This document shows, one piece after another, positions 13,588-13,879 of a DNA stretch of 13,879 nucleotides; position 1 is the first letter of the stretch; each line of letters opens with the position of its first letter. The stretch spans positions 1 through 13,879 of the forward strand of contig CAJMEU010000072.1 of NCBI GenBank assembly GCA_905212515.1, in the 5' to 3' direction. Source of the DNA: an uncultured Oscillospiraceae bacterium (GTDB lineage Bacteria > Bacillota > Clostridia > Oscillospirales > Ruminococcaceae). Position numbers and translations under genes: made by a program. Under the pieces are notes generated by a model. The model was given only the letters and a program-made list of their open reading frames with translations. It was not told the origin of the DNA and did no database searches.

Positions 13588-13773
13588 ATGAACAACAGGA
13601 AAATTGATTGGTGGATCGTGGTGCTCGCAGTTTTAGGCTTAATCCTTTTTCTTGTGCTTTTCGGCGCCCTTTTGATCCCCAACGGCCAGAAGTTGGGGCC
13701 CACGCCCGCGCCGTCCTATTACACGGCCTTCTCCCAATCGCTTTCCCACGCGGGAAGCGCGCAATTTCTATAA
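13588..13773 (+). CDS. Small single-pass membrane protein, unknown function
   Basis: The 61-residue ORF encodes a basic N-terminus (MNNRKIDW), one strong transmembrane helix (about 8-30), and a short Pro/Ser-containing tail predicted outside. AAGGA (13574-13578) overlaps the stop codon of the protease gene and lies nine bases before the ATG, so translation is probably coupled. It ends just before a terminator, which fits a two-gene unit. I do not recognise the family. Its first half shares the AT-rich codon use of the protease, while the second half is GC-rich and contains a small hairpin (TTCCC/GGGAA near 13743-13756). It may be an anchor, chaperone or immunity-like partner of the protease; that is speculation. 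Confidence 0.55.
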   Translation: MNNRKIDWWIVVLAVLGLILFLVLFGALLIPNGQKLGPTPAPSYYTAFSQSLSHAGSAQFL

Positions 13774-13783
13774 AAAGCAAACA

Positions 13784-13828
13784 GGCGCGCCCCCGCGGGA
13801 AACCCGGGGGCGCCGGGGTGATTTTTTT
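13784..13828 (+). terminator. Terminator after the protease/small membrane protein unit
   Basis: GGCGC (13784-13788) pairs with GCGCC (13810-13814). Further C-runs and G-runs close on a GGG-AAA-CCC tip with small bulges. The stem is followed after a few bases by seven T (13822-13828), and more T after one G. Confidence 0.8.
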
Positions 13829-13836
13829 GTTTTTTT

Positions 13837-13862
13837 GGGGGGCGCATTGTGCAGCGCCCCCC
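13837..13862. other. GC-rich hairpin just beyond the terminal T tract
   Basis: GGGGGGCGC (13837-13845) pairs perfectly with GCGCCCCCC (13854-13862) around an 8-base loop. No T tract follows on either strand: plus continues GGGGGCCC, and minus continues with A. It sits on the far side of the T tract from the terminator. It could be half of a convergent terminator arrangement whose partner gene lies outside the window. Confidence 0.4.
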
Positions 13863-13879
13863 GGGGGCCCCCGTGGGGC

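Noticed and set aside
1..13879. CRISPR array, insertion sequence, prophage or integrase
   Set aside because: No regularly spaced repeats, transposase or recombinase motifs were seen on either strand. The partial tRNA at the left edge shows no attachment-site duplication within the window.

Overview
The window is GC-rich and densely coded. Clean TTGACA/TATAAT-type promoters, strong AGGAGG-type ribosome binding sites, a tRNA-Thr(TGT) and a FtsE-FtsX-M23-S41 gene order suggest a chromosomal segment of a high-GC clostridial Firmicute, perhaps an Oscillospirales-type gut bacterium. This is inferred from gene content and signals; no marker in the window fixes the species.

Layout. Positions 1-61 hold the 5' part of a minus-strand tRNA-Thr with a consensus promoter. 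A YeiH-family membrane transporter (141-1169, minus) faces a LysR regulator (1313-2218, plus) across an AT-rich control region with a LysR-type dyad. Then come a strong promoter, a 17-codon leader ORF, two mutually exclusive hairpins around the next Shine-Dalgarno, and a GNAT acetyltransferase (2295-2909). A bidirectional terminator separates this unit from the minus-strand block. In transcription order that block is cdaR-type regulator (8460-9545), ftsE, ftsX, an M23/LytM coiled-coil hydrolase, an S41-family protein, then ksgA (2945-3820). Upstream on the same strand are rsuA (9787-10512) and a DUF4830-like exported protein (10769-11500). On the plus strand from 11576 are coaX, then a compositionally different, AT-richer pair: a secreted trypsin-like protease (12550-13575) and a small membrane protein (13588-13773), closed by a terminator.

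How the genes work together. FtsE and FtsX form the ABC-type complex that in other bacteria controls a peptidoglycan hydrolase outside the membrane. The M23 protein with its coiled coil is the obvious partner, and its zinc and catalytic residues are all present. The S41 protein next to it has lost all three catalytic-site residues (Ser to Tyr303, Lys to Gln328, Gln to Lys332), so it looks like a pseudoprotease that may act as a scaffold or substrate-binding subunit. KsgA and RsuA modify 16S rRNA, and CoaX makes phosphopantothenate for CoA synthesis.

The strongest candidates for undescribed biology are the leader peptide/anti-Shine-Dalgarno switch before the GNAT gene (2232-2376) and the S41 pseudoprotease in the FtsEX operon. 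Next are the paired 11-bp inverted sites across the cdaR promoter, the nested inverted repeats upstream of rsuA, and the AT-rich protease/membrane-peptide pair.
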